In this document: positions 37,731 through 48,831 of the stretch, in pieces
How the letters are laid out: every line of letters starts with the position of its first letter
Position numbering within the stretch: the stretch's first letter is position 1
Assembly: GCA_030657355.1 (NCBI GenBank)
Contig: CP131056.1
Span: 3,430,501 to 3,494,500 of the forward strand
Origin: Radicibacter daui
GTDB lineage: Bacteria > Pseudomonadota > Alphaproteobacteria > Radicibacterales > Radicibacteraceae
Length of the DNA: 64,000 nucleotides
Direction of reading: 5' to 3'
The notes under the pieces: model-generated
What the model saw: only the letters and a program-made list of their open reading frames with translations
Databases searched by the model: none
What the model was told of the DNA's origin: nothing
Translations under genes and position numbers: made by a program

Positions 37731-38557
37731 ACGCGACCGGCCCCGGCCCGCTCGGCGCCCCCGATCCCGGTACCACCCGGCCCGGCGCTGCCGGGCTGGA
37801 GCTGACCGGGCTCAGCAAGAGCTTCCCCGCGGCAGCGGGGGAGCGCCTTGTGCTGGACGCTGTCTCGCTGTCCTGCGCCCCGGGCTCCTTCACCGCGCTC
37901 ATCGGCCCTTCCGGCTGCGGCAAGTCCACCTTGCTGCGGCTGGTGGCCGGTCTTGAGCGGCCAAGCGGCGGGCAGATCGGCATCGGCGGGCTGTCACCGG
38001 ACCAGATGCGCACCAGCGGCAGGCTGGGCATCGCCTTTCAGGACGCCGCCCTCCTGCCCTGGCGCAGCGTGGTGGACAATGTCGCCCTGCCGCTGGAGGT
38101 GCTGGGCAAGCGCCAGCGCGGGCAGGATGCCCATGTGCAGGAGCTTGTCCGGCTGGTGGGGCTTTCGGGATACGAAAAGGCCCGCCCCCGCCAGCTTTCG
38201 GGCGGCATGCGCCAGCGTGTGGCCATCGCCCGCGCCCTCGTCACCCGGCCCGACATGCTGCTGCTGGATGAGCCCTTCGGCGCGCTTGACCAGATTTTGC
38301 GCCGGGCAATGAATCTGGAACTCCAGCGCATCTGGATGGCGGACCGGCCGACGACGCTGCTGGTAACCCACGGCATCGACGAAGCGGTTTTCCTCGCCGA
38401 CGAGGTCGTTGTGCTCGGCGCCAATCCCGGGCGCATCGTCGCGCGCATCCCCATCGACCTGCCGCGCCCGCGTACACCGGAGATGATCTACTCCGTCTAT
38501 TTCCAGACCCTGCAGGGCCAGATCTCCCGCGCCCTTGAGCAGGGAACCGGCCGATGA
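37727..38557 (+). CDS. ABC importer ATP-binding protein
   Basis: A 276-residue ATPase. Walker A is GPSGCGKST, the Q-loop FQDAALLPWRS, the signature LSGGMRQRVAIARAL and Walker B LLLDEPFGALD, followed by the H-loop VTHGIDEA. It groups with SsuB/TauB-type importers. GTG 37727 overlaps the binding-protein stop. It ends overlapping the permease start (ATGA at 38554), so three genes are coupled. Confidence 0.95.
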   Translation: MNATGPGPLGAPDPGTTRPGAAGLELTGLSKSFPAAAGERLVLDAVSLSCAPGSFTALIGPSGCGKSTLLRLVAGLERPSGGQIGIGGLSPDQMRTSGRLGIAFQDAALLPWRSVVDNVALPLEVLGKRQRGQDAHVQELVRLVGLSGYEKARPRQLSGGMRQRVAIARALVTRPDMLLLDEPFGALDQILRRAMNLELQRIWMADRPTTLLVTHGIDEAVFLADEVVVLGANPGRIVARIPIDLPRPRTPEMIYSVYFQTLQGQISRALEQGTGR

Positions 38558-40131
38558 GCTGGCGAGCCTCGACCCACCGGGCCCTTGCCGGCCGGGAGTG
38601 GTTCTGGCCGCTCCTGCTGCTGATGCTGTGGGAAATTGCCGGCCGCTACGATCTGGTGGCCCAGGGGGCCTTGCCGTCACCGGGCGAGATCCTCACCCAG
38701 TTCTGGCACGACCGCGCCGATTATCCGCCCCATCTGGCCGTCACCGCGCGCACGGCAACACTCGGCTTTCTCCTCGGCAATCTGGCCGCGATCCTGGCGG
38801 CGGCGGCCTTTGCCGTCGCCCCGCGGCTGGAGCGGCTTGCCCGCGGCATCACCATCACGCTTTTTGCCATCCCGCCCATCGCGCTGGTGCCAATTCTGGT
38901 CATCGCGCTGAAGGGAGAGGCGCCGCGCATTGCGCTGGCTGCCATTACCGTCTTTTTTCCCACCATGGTTTCCACGCTCCTCGGCCTGCGCACCATCGAT
39001 CCGCGGCTCAGCGATGTCGTGCACACCTATGGTGGCGGGGCGTTGAAACTCCTGCTCAAGGTGCGCCTGCCCTCCGCCCTGCCCGGCATGATGGCAGGCT
39101 TGCAGGTTGCGGCACCCGGCGCGGTGCTGGGCGCCATCCTCGCCGAGTTCGGCAGCGGCTCGCGCTGGGGCCTCGGCGCCTATCTTCTGGGCTCGCTCGG
39201 CCAGGCAAACCCTGCCCGCCTCTGGGGCATCGGGCTTTCGGCCACCTTGATGGCAGGCGGCGCCTACGCGCTTTTTGCCCTCCTTGGCCGCCGGCTCAAT
39301 GTCGACACCGCCGCGGTGACGCTCGCCAGCAACAGCGCGCCCGATCTGATCGGCACTCCCGGCAGCAACAGCCTGGCCGGCCGGCTGTTCTGGATCGCAG
39401 CGGCCTGGATTGTCGGCCTTGCCGCCTGGTGGCTGATCATCGCCTGGCTCAACCTCTCCCCCATCATCGCCTACGGGCCGCAGGATGTGATGCGCTATCT
39501 CATCACTGGCCCCCGGGCAGCGCAGAACTGGCAGCGGTTGCTGCCGGCTTTCGGCGAGACGGTGCCGCTGGCCATTCTGGGGCTTTTCTGCGGCCTCGCC
39601 TTTGCGCTCGTCCTTGCCCTCATTTGCCGGCTGAAGCCCGCCCTCGGCGCCATGATCTTGCCGGCCGCGCTGGTGACCCAGACCATGCCGCTGGTGGCGC
39701 TGACGCCGCTTATCGTGCTGCTGCTGGGGCGTACGCTGGCGGCAACGCTCGCCATCACCATCTCCGTCAGCTTCTTTCCCGCCTTCGTCGTGCTGACGCA
39801 GGGCCTCGCCGCCGTACCGGCGTCAGCCCGCGAGGTGGTGGCCGTTTATGGCGCCGGCCGCTTCAAAACCTTGCTGCTGATCGACCTGCCCGCCAGCCTG
39901 CCGCATCTGCTGACCGCCGCCCGGCTCGGGGCGCCCCGGGCGCTTCTCGGCGTCATGATTGCGGAGTGGCTCGCCACCGGCTACGGGCTCGGCAATCTGC
40001 TCAACCGGTCCCGCGGCATGCTGGACTACGGGATGATCTGGTCCGTCGCGCTTTTGTCGGTGCTGGTGGCAATCGCGCTGTACCAGCTGTTTGCCGCGAT
40101 AGAGCACCTCGTGCTGTCCCGCACCGGCTAG
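38554..40131 (+). CDS. ABC importer permease, two fused halves
   Basis: A 525-residue inner-membrane protein with about 12 helices and two copies of the ATPase-contact EAA loop. The first is VHTYGGGALKLLLKVRLPSA, then GMMAGLQ; the second is YGAGRFKTLLLIDLPASLP, then LTAARLGAPRA. Normal SsuC/TauC-type permeases are about 260 residues and dimerise; here both are in one chain, as in ThiP and some iron importers. Confidence 0.92.
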   Translation: MSWRASTHRALAGREWFWPLLLLMLWEIAGRYDLVAQGALPSPGEILTQFWHDRADYPPHLAVTARTATLGFLLGNLAAILAAAAFAVAPRLERLARGITITLFAIPPIALVPILVIALKGEAPRIALAAITVFFPTMVSTLLGLRTIDPRLSDVVHTYGGGALKLLLKVRLPSALPGMMAGLQVAAPGAVLGAILAEFGSGSRWGLGAYLLGSLGQANPARLWGIGLSATLMAGGAYALFALLGRRLNVDTAAVTLASNSAPDLIGTPGSNSLAGRLFWIAAAWIVGLAAWWLIIAWLNLSPIIAYGPQDVMRYLITGPRAAQNWQRLLPAFGETVPLAILGLFCGLAFALVLALICRLKPALGAMILPAALVTQTMPLVALTPLIVLLLGRTLAATLAITISVSFFPAFVVLTQGLAAVPASAREVVAVYGAGRFKTLLLIDLPASLPHLLTAARLGAPRALLGVMIAEWLATGYGLGNLLNRSRGMLDYGMIWSVALLSVLVAIALYQLFAAIEHLVLSRTG

Positions 40132-40141
40132 GGCCTGACGC

Positions 40142-42307
40142 TCACACTCCGCCGGCTACCCGGTTGCGCCCGGCATGCTTGGCCTCGTAGAGCGAACTGT
40201 CGGCGCGGGCAAGCAGCAGATCCGGCCCTTCGCTGCGCTCGCGCGCGGCAGCAACGCCAATGCTGACGGTGATCTGCCGCGGTGGCAGGTCTGCTGCCAG
40301 GACAATCGGCGGCAGGGCGGCGACGGCGCTCCGGATACGCTCGGCCACCCGCAGTGCACCGCCGATATCGGCCTCCACCAGCATGACGGCAAATTCCTCG
40401 CCGCCGATGCGGCCCAGCAGGTCGCCGGTGCGCAGCTGGCCGGCGGTTGCGCGCGCCACATCCTTCAGCACCTCGTCACCCGCCCGGTGGCCGAGGGCAT
40501 CGTTGATCTGCTTGAAATGGTCGATATCCAGCACCAGCACGGCCATGCGGCTGCCATAGCGCTCATAACGGCCCACCTCGGCCGCCAGCCGCTTCATGAA
40601 CTCGCGCCGGTTGGCAACGCCGGTCAGATCGTCGGTGGAGGCCAGCAGTGCCAGTTCCTCGCGCGCGGCCCGCAGCATGCGCAGGTCGCGCTCACGCGCC
40701 AGTTCATTGCCGATCCAGTCGGCAAAAAGCCTCAGCACCTCAAGTTCGGTCGCCGAGAACGGGTCCTGCCGCGCCGCCGAGGCAAAGAATTGCAGCGGCC
40801 CGTAAGGCTCGCCATCCACGCTCACCATGCAGGCAAGATAGGCGCCGACACCGTAGCGGTCGAAGGGGTCGCAGCCCGCCAGCGCACTGCCGGCGACATC
40901 ATGCACCGCCACCGGTTCGCCGCCCGGCAGCAGGGCGTGGAAGCAGAAACTCTGCTCCAGAGCCACCTCCCGGCCCACCACGTCAGGCCGGTCGATCCCG
41001 TGGGCGGCCATGATCATATAACGCTCGCCCTCGATCCGCCCGATGGTGGCCGCCGGCAGGCCGAAATGTTCCGCCCCCAGCGCCATCAGCCGTCCGATCT
41101 TGTCGTCATGCGAATGCCGGTAGGAGGAGGCGATCTGGTAGAGCTGCGAGAGCGTGCGCTCCAGCTGGCGGCGCGGGGTCACGTTCTGCGAAAGCACGAT
41201 GACGGAGCCGATGCCGCCATCCTCCGACCGGCGCGGCACAAAGCTGACTTCCACGTCGCGCAGGCTGGCATCGGGATGCTGGTGCTGGATCGCTACCAGC
41301 TGCGCCTTGCCCGTTGCCAGCGCATCGACAAAGCCCTGCCGGACAGGGCCATGGAAAATGTCGGCGGCGACGATGTCGGCGGAGCGGCCCACCATCTGCT
41401 CGCGCTTCAGCGCATACCAGGTTTCGGCAACCTGATTGACGAGCAGAATGGTGGCGTCGGGCGCAAGTTCGGCGATCATCGCCGGCATGCTGTCGATAAG
41501 GGCCTGGAGGCGCGAGGCCTGTATTTCCGCAAGGCGCTGCACCGCCTTGAGGCTGGTAATCTCGGTATAGACGCTGACCACGCCGCTATCGCGGGTGCGC
41601 GTTTCCGACAGCAGCACATGCTGGCCGTCACGCAGCGACAGCTCGATGGGGCCAGCCGGGTTGCGGTGCCTGTCGACCCGCTGCTGCAGCCATTGCGCCT
41701 CGTCGGCGGGTCCAAGGTCGTAGGTGCTGAGGGAAAGCCCGTTCTTCACCAGCTCGGCAAAGGAGGCGCCGGGCTTAATGCCCCAGCCGCCATAGAAGAT
41801 ATCGGCAAATCGCTGGTTATAGAGCTGCAGCCGGTCGTCCTCGTCATAATAGGCAAAGCCGACATCGAGCGCGTTGATCGCATCCTCGAACCGCTGGTTC
41901 ACCCGGCGCAGCGCGCTTTCAGCGGCCAGCTTCTCGCTGATATCGCGCAGGGTGACGACAAAGCCGTCCCGCGTGCCGTCTGCCAGCAGGATGGGGCCGG
42001 CCGCCACTTCCATCGGAATGGCCCCCCCGCTCTTGTGCCGGTAGATCGAGATATAGGGCGGCAGCACATCGCGCAGTTCGGCATTGAAGCGCAGCTTGCC
42101 TTGCAGGACGAATTCTTCCGGGTTGGCGTAGAGCATGGCCGCGCTCTGGCCCAGCAACTCGCTCTCGCTGTACCCCAGCAGCCGCTCAACGCTGTGATTG
42201 CAGAAACGGATGACCCGGTCATTGTCGACAATGATCACACCGTCCGCGACCGCCCTCAGGACGGAACGCGCAACCTGCGAGTCCCTGAAGTAATTCTCTA
42301 ACGGCAA
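40142..42307 (-). CDS. multi-PAS GAF diguanylate cyclase
   Basis: A 721-residue cytoplasmic protein with three PAS domains (VADGVIIVDNDRVIRF; the NALDVGFAYYDEDDRLQLYN region; SMPAMIAELAPDATILLVNQ, each quoted in part), a GAF domain (GEPVAVHDVAGSA) and a C-terminal GGDEF domain. The active-site motif is GGEEF, and the inhibitory I-site RTGD lies five residues before it. It should make cyclic di-GMP under feedback control. No upstream ATG fits; TTG 42307 is the likely start. Ends 10 bp from the permease gene, convergent. Confidence 0.92.
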   Translation of the reverse strand: MPLENYFRDSQVARSVLRAVADGVIIVDNDRVIRFCNHSVERLLGYSESELLGQSAAMLYANPEEFVLQGKLRFNAELRDVLPPYISIYRHKSGGAIPMEVAAGPILLADGTRDGFVVTLRDISEKLAAESALRRVNQRFEDAINALDVGFAYYDEDDRLQLYNQRFADIFYGGWGIKPGASFAELVKNGLSLSTYDLGPADEAQWLQQRVDRHRNPAGPIELSLRDGQHVLLSETRTRDSGVVSVYTEITSLKAVQRLAEIQASRLQALIDSMPAMIAELAPDATILLVNQVAETWYALKREQMVGRSADIVAADIFHGPVRQGFVDALATGKAQLVAIQHQHPDASLRDVEVSFVPRRSEDGGIGSVIVLSQNVTPRRQLERTLSQLYQIASSYRHSHDDKIGRLMALGAEHFGLPAATIGRIEGERYMIMAAHGIDRPDVVGREVALEQSFCFHALLPGGEPVAVHDVAGSALAGCDPFDRYGVGAYLACMVSVDGEPYGPLQFFASAARQDPFSATELEVLRLFADWIGNELARERDLRMLRAAREELALLASTDDLTGVANRREFMKRLAAEVGRYERYGSRMAVLVLDIDHFKQINDALGHRAGDEVLKDVARATAGQLRTGDLLGRIGGEEFAVMLVEADIGGALRVAERIRSAVAALPPIVLAADLPPRQITVSIGVAAARERSEGPDLLLARADSSLYEAKHAGRNRVAGGV

Positions 42308-42699
42308 ACGCCGGCTCCTGCCCTTTCCCGGCGATCGCCGCCGGGCCCGGGAATATTAGCAATGTTATGAATACTATAACACACACGACGCGCTTGCTGC
42401 GTCCATGTGTGATCGGTTGCAACATTCCTGCAATGCCGCTGGTGCAGAACGGCCCCTTGCACACTCCGGCCCTGTACGATTGGGCCGGCATCCTGACGCC
42501 CGGCTTTCACCGCGCCGCTCCGGCTGCAAACGGCCAGACCGGCCGCTCAGTCACAGCCAATAAGTGTGCCCTTACTCGGGATTTCTAAAATTTTCCATAT
42601 TCATCAAGCCTTTCCCGGTCTACAAAGCAAATCTCAAGACCGGAAATAATATTCGGCGCCTAAATTTGTTTCTCGATCCACCTTTCAGAAGGTGCAGCC
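42308..42699. other. 392-bp divergent intergenic region
   Basis: It lies between the diguanylate cyclase and a chemoreceptor. The part near 42580-42670 is AT-rich and could hold the chemoreceptor promoter, but no full sigma-28 (GCCGATAA) match was found. A minus-strand frame here looks like chance. Confidence 0.35.
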
Positions 42700-44382
42700 A
42701 TGAAACTTAACGTCTCCATCAAGATCATGTTGCCGATCCTCTTTGGATCTCTCGCTACCTTTGCCGTCTCCTATTACGGGGCGAGCTCCATTGACCTGCT
42801 GCGTCAGGCACAGGACAGCGGCGTTGACCAGTATCTTCAGGCCTCAAAAGCGCAGGATGCCTCAGCCATTGGCTTTCGCGCCTATGACGTCATCGCCGAC
42901 TCCGAGATAAATCGCGACCTCACCCAGACCCGTGCGGACTGGAAAGAGATAAAACAGATCCTTGAAGAAACGGCGCGCAACATTTCGGCCATGCCACTCA
43001 ACGACAAGGGCAAGGCTGCGGCCCGGCAAGGTGCTGACGCGATAGAGGCGCTGATCGCCACCTTCGAGCAGGAAATGCTGCCGGCGGTCGAAAAGCAGAA
43101 CGACGGCGCCCTGACCCCGGAAATCAAGGCGATAGACGACAAGATCGACGGCGAAAAACAAAAAATCCGGGAAGCGTATCTGGCGCTCTACAGCGACAAA
43201 TACGCCGAAGCACAGAAGTCGGACGAACTGTTCGATCTTACCGGCAACCGCATCACGCAGCGGCAACTGCTGATCTCGATAACGGCGAGCCTCATCAGCA
43301 TTCTCATCAGCTTCCTGATCGCCCGCTCGATCACCGGCCCGCTCAAATCCCTGACCGGCTGCATGGAAAAACTCGGCAAACAGGAACTTGCCGTTGAGGT
43401 TCCCGCAACGGACCGCAGCGACGAGCTGGGCCTGATGGCCAGAATGGTCGAGATCTTCAAGGCCAACGCCCTGCGCGTGCAGGCAATGGAACGCGAGCAG
43501 GAGGAGCTGGAGCGCCGGGCCGAGGAAGAGCGCCTTGCCGCGCGCATGCACCTTGCCGACAATTTCGAGGCTTCCGCCGGCTCCGTCATCAAGGGCATCG
43601 GGTCTGAAATAGCGTCCGTCTATTCCGCCGCGCTTGGTATCAGCAATGGCGCCAGCGAAGCGGCGAAGCAGGCTGCTACCGTTGCCGCCGCGGCCCAGCG
43701 CTCCTCCTCCAGCGTGCAGACGGTTGCCTCGGCTTCAGAGCAGCTTGCGGCCTCCATCTCGGAGATCTCCCGCCAGGTTGCGGAAGCCTCCCGGGCCTCA
43801 TCGGAGGCCGCCGACAAGGCTGAGGATACCAACCGCACCATCCAGGGCCTCGCCCGCGCTGCCGAGCAGATCAACGCCGTGGTCAGCCTCATCAACGACA
43901 TTGCCAGCCAGACCAATCTCCTGGCGCTCAACGCCACCATCGAAGCGGCGCGGGCGGGTGAAGCCGGCAAGGGCTTTGCGGTCGTCGCCGGGGAGGTCAA
44001 GAACCTCGCCAGCCAGACGGCCCGGGCAACGGAGGAGATCTCCGGCCAGATCGCCACGGTGCAGGAGGAGACGCGCAAGGCCGTGGAGGCCATCGCCGGC
44101 ATTCTGGAAGTGATCCAGTCCGTACGCAGCATCTCGCTTGGCATTTCCTCGGCAGTCGAACAGCAAGGTGCCGCCACCCACGAAATCGCCCGCAATGTTC
44201 AGGAAGTGGCGCGCGGGACCGAGGATGTCACCACGAGCATAGAGCATATCTCGAAATCGTCGAACGCCTCGGTCGATGCGTCCGGCCGGATCGTCAACGC
44301 GACCGGCAGCCTCAAGCAGAATGCCGAGACCATGAGCGGAGAGGTCGGGCACTTCCTCAGCAACCTGCGATCGGCAAGCTGA
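42700..44382 (+). CDS. methyl-accepting chemotaxis protein
   Basis: A 560-residue chemoreceptor. TM1 (residues about 7-28), a roughly 160-residue helical periplasmic domain of four-helix-bundle type, TM2 ([19 protein letters not shown]), HAMP, then the signalling hairpin with [20 protein letters not shown] and [18 protein letters not shown]. The ligand is unknown. ATG 42700 has AGAAGG upstream. A bidirectional terminator follows. Confidence 0.95.
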   Translation: MKLNVSIKIMLPILFGSLATFAVSYYGASSIDLLRQAQDSGVDQYLQASKAQDASAIGFRAYDVIADSEINRDLTQTRADWKEIKQILEETARNISAMPLNDKGKAAARQGADAIEALIATFEQEMLPAVEKQNDGALTPEIKAIDDKIDGEKQKIREAYLALYSDKYAEAQKSDELFDLTGNRITQRQLLISITASLISILISFLIARSITGPLKSLTGCMEKLGKQELAVEVPATDRSDELGLMARMVEIFKANALRVQAMEREQEELERRAEEERLAARMHLADNFEASAGSVIKGIGSEIASVYSAALGISNGASEAAKQAATVAAAAQRSSSSVQTVASASEQLAASISEISRQVAEASRASSEAADKAEDTNRTIQGLARAAEQINAVVSLINDIASQTNLLALNATIEAARAGEAGKGFAVVAGEVKNLASQTARATEEISGQIATVQEETRKAVEAIAGILEVIQSVRSISLGISSAVEQQGAATHEIARNVQEVARGTEDVTTSIEHISKSSNASVDASGRIVNATGSLKQNAETMSGEVGHFLSNLRSAS

Positions 44383-44408
44383 GGCGGCAGGCTTCTGTGG
44401 CAACAAAA

Positions 44409-44442
44409 AACCCGCCGGTTCTCACCGGCGGGTTTTCTTTTT
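44409..44442. terminator. bidirectional intrinsic terminator
   Basis: AACCCGCCGGT (44409-44419) pairs with ACCGGCGGGTT (44424-44434), with T-rich sequence after and A-rich sequence before. It separates the convergent chemoreceptor and acnA. Confidence 0.9.
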
Positions 44443-44463
44443 TCAAATGGCAGCCTCAGGCGA

Positions 44464-47154
<2,691 letters not shown>

Positions 47155-47455
47155 CGTCTTTCGAGGGCTCCCTTTTGGCCCACCCGACGCGAAGGGCTTC
47201 GCGAGAGAGCGGGGCTTTGACCCGATTTTCTTGGGCCGGATTGGGGTTAAGCTTCATGTAGTGCAAGCACCCATGGCTCGCCAGCCATCATGAACAGATT
47301 TCAGGGCGCATTAATTTCCCTCATGCGCATGTCATCCGGATGACAAAGGACGGCCCAGTGTCGCCCGCCAAGGGAAACCGGCCTTGAACAACCATGCCCG
47401 AAAAGAGCGGGGGCCGCGCGAAACACTCCGGCGGCCCCCTCAGCATTCTCCAGCC
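47155..47455. promoter_or_regulatory. acnA upstream region with adjacent palindromes
   Basis: About 300 bp. ATGCGCAT (47323-47330) is directly followed by the perfect 14-bp palindrome GTCATCCGGATGAC (47331-47344), a possible operator 170-190 bp upstream of acnA. Towards the glutathione S-transferase gene, GGGGGCCGC (47409-47417) pairs with GCGGCCCCC (47431-47439), a probable terminator for that gene. Confidence 0.55.
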
Positions 47456-48136
47456 TTATCGCTGGTTGAAGAGAACTTTCTTTTCCTCGTCCGTCATCGG
47501 CTTGGGCGTATTGATCGTCGCTGCCAGCTCATAGGCGCGCTTTGTCGCCGGCCGCGCGGCAATCGCCTCGAACCAGCGCTTGAGGTTGGGGAAATCTTCC
47601 AGCTTCTGGCCCTGGCGCTCATAGGGCACCACCCACGGGTAGCTCGCCATGTCGGCGATGGAATAGTCACCGGCGATGAAGTCGCGGCCTTCCAGCTGGG
47701 TGTTGAGCACGCGGTAAAGCCGCGCCGTCTCATTCACATAGCGGTCGATGGCGTAAGGGATCTTCTCCGGCGCATAACCGGAGAAGTGATGGTTCTGCCC
47801 GGCCATCGGACCAAGGCCGCCCATCTGCCAGAAGAGCCACTGCAGGGTCTCCCAGCGCTTGCGCAAATCGGCGGAGAGGAACTTGCCGGTCTTTTCTGCG
47901 AGGTACTGCAGGATGGCGCCGGATTCAAACATCGGGATGGGTGCACCGCCATCGGCGGGCTTCTGGTCCACGATGGCCGGAATGCGGTTGTTCGGCGCGA
48001 TCTTCAGGAAATCGGGCTGGAACTGGTCACCCTTGCCGATATTGATCGGGATGATCCGGTACTCAAGACCGGCCTCCTCCAGGAACATCGTGATCTTGTG
48101 GCCGTTCGGCGTCGTCCAGTAATAAAGGTCGATCAT
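47456..48136 (-). CDS. glutathione S-transferase family protein, YfcG-like
   Basis: A 226-residue cytosolic GST. The N-terminal thioredoxin-like domain starts MIDLYYWTTPNGHKITMFLE and includes NNRIPAIVDQ, with MFESGAILQYLAEKTG binding the gamma-glutamyl part. The C-terminal helical domain has YSIADMASYPWV. The length and the TPNGHK site match YfcG/YghU nitrosothiol and disulfide reductases. ATG 48136 is favoured over a start 17 codons upstream. Confidence 0.92.
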   Translation of the reverse strand: MIDLYYWTTPNGHKITMFLEEAGLEYRIIPINIGKGDQFQPDFLKIAPNNRIPAIVDQKPADGGAPIPMFESGAILQYLAEKTGKFLSADLRKRWETLQWLFWQMGGLGPMAGQNHHFSGYAPEKIPYAIDRYVNETARLYRVLNTQLEGRDFIAGDYSIADMASYPWVVPYERQGQKLEDFPNLKRWFEAIAARPATKRAYELAATINTPKPMTDEEKKVLFNQR

Positions 48137-48361
48137 GGTGGCTCCGGCTGGTTTCGGGGCGCGGCCCTGTTTTTGGCAAGGCGCCACTCTAACGCCGCCC
48201 CGCCGCCGCTGGCCAGACGGGGCGCCCTGCCGCGCCCTTTCGCGTGGCGCTCCTCACAGTGGGGACCGGCGCCGCCCTCTCCCCTTGAAGCTATGACTCG
48301 CCTTGGCCGGATGAAGCCGGTATTATGACGAGCCCGTTTTCTGCCGTTGGCCGAAGCGGGC

Positions 48362-48395
48362 GACAGCCAGTTGGCATAAAAACTGCTTGGCTGTC
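48362..48395 (+). promoter_or_regulatory. sigma-54-like promoter inside an inverted repeat
   Basis: TGGCATAAAAACTGCT (48372-48387) fits the -24/-12 consensus TGGCAC-N5-TTGCW, with GG and GC ten bases apart. It is flanked by GACAGCCA (48362-48369) and TGGCTGTC (48388-48395). It is 36 bp before a small gene. Confidence 0.5.
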
Positions 48396-48422
48396 AGCAG
48401 GATAGGCAAAAGGAACCGTACC

Positions 48423-48617
48423 ATGGATGTCGCAGGCGCCAGCGCCGCCATTCAGGCCTTTCAGCAGGCTCCGCGTGTGCAAGGGGTGGATGCCCCGAAC
48501 AGCGCGCAGGCCAATGTGAGCCGTGACGACGAGTCGTCGGAGAACGAGAGCGCCAATTCCGCGCCCCCGCCCTCTTCCGCCTCCGGTCGCGGCCGGCTGA
48601 TCGATATCACCGTCTGA
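48423..48617 (+). CDS. small hydrophilic protein of unknown function
   Basis: A 64-residue protein, MDVAGASAAIQAFQQ at the start, a Ser/Asn/Asp-rich middle and the C-terminus GRGRLIDITV. AAAGGAACCGTACC precedes ATG 48423. It has no signal peptide or membrane helix. Small alphaproteobacterial proteins ending in a similar short beta-like tail exist but have no known function. It is monocistronic, with terminators following. Confidence 0.65.
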   Translation: MDVAGASAAIQAFQQAPRVQGVDAPNSAQANVSRDDESSENESANSAPPPSSASGRGRLIDITV

Positions 48618-48711
48618 TCGCTCCGGCGGGTGACGGCGCGCCCTTTTTGCGCGCCGGCCAGCCGTTATGGCAGCATAAAATCCGGCCCCTCACGGGAAGC
48701 CGCCCTGAGGC

Positions 48712-48747
48712 CCCCCGCCTTGTCACGCGACGCGGGGGTTTTGTTTT
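48712..48747 (+). terminator. intrinsic terminator before the phytochrome-like kinase
   Basis: CCCCCGC (48712-48718) pairs with GCGGGGG (48732-48738), followed by TTTTGTTTTG. A weaker CGGCGCG/CGCGCCG hairpin with a T-rich loop lies earlier, at 48634-48656. Confidence 0.8.
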
Positions 48748-48831
48748 GCCGGGAGATAGGCAAACAATGCCGGGAAAGGCCGGCCACCCAAGAGCCGGCA
48801 GGAGCCCCGAGGAAACCCCGTCATTCGCCCC

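Noticed and set aside
42219-42491. Minus-strand frame of 90 codons between two signalling genes
   Set aside because: Overlaps the cyclase start, has no ribosome site and reads like chance sequence.
42580-42690. Sigma-28 flagellar promoter before the chemoreceptor
   Set aside because: CTAAA is present twice but GCCGATAA is absent at the right spacing.
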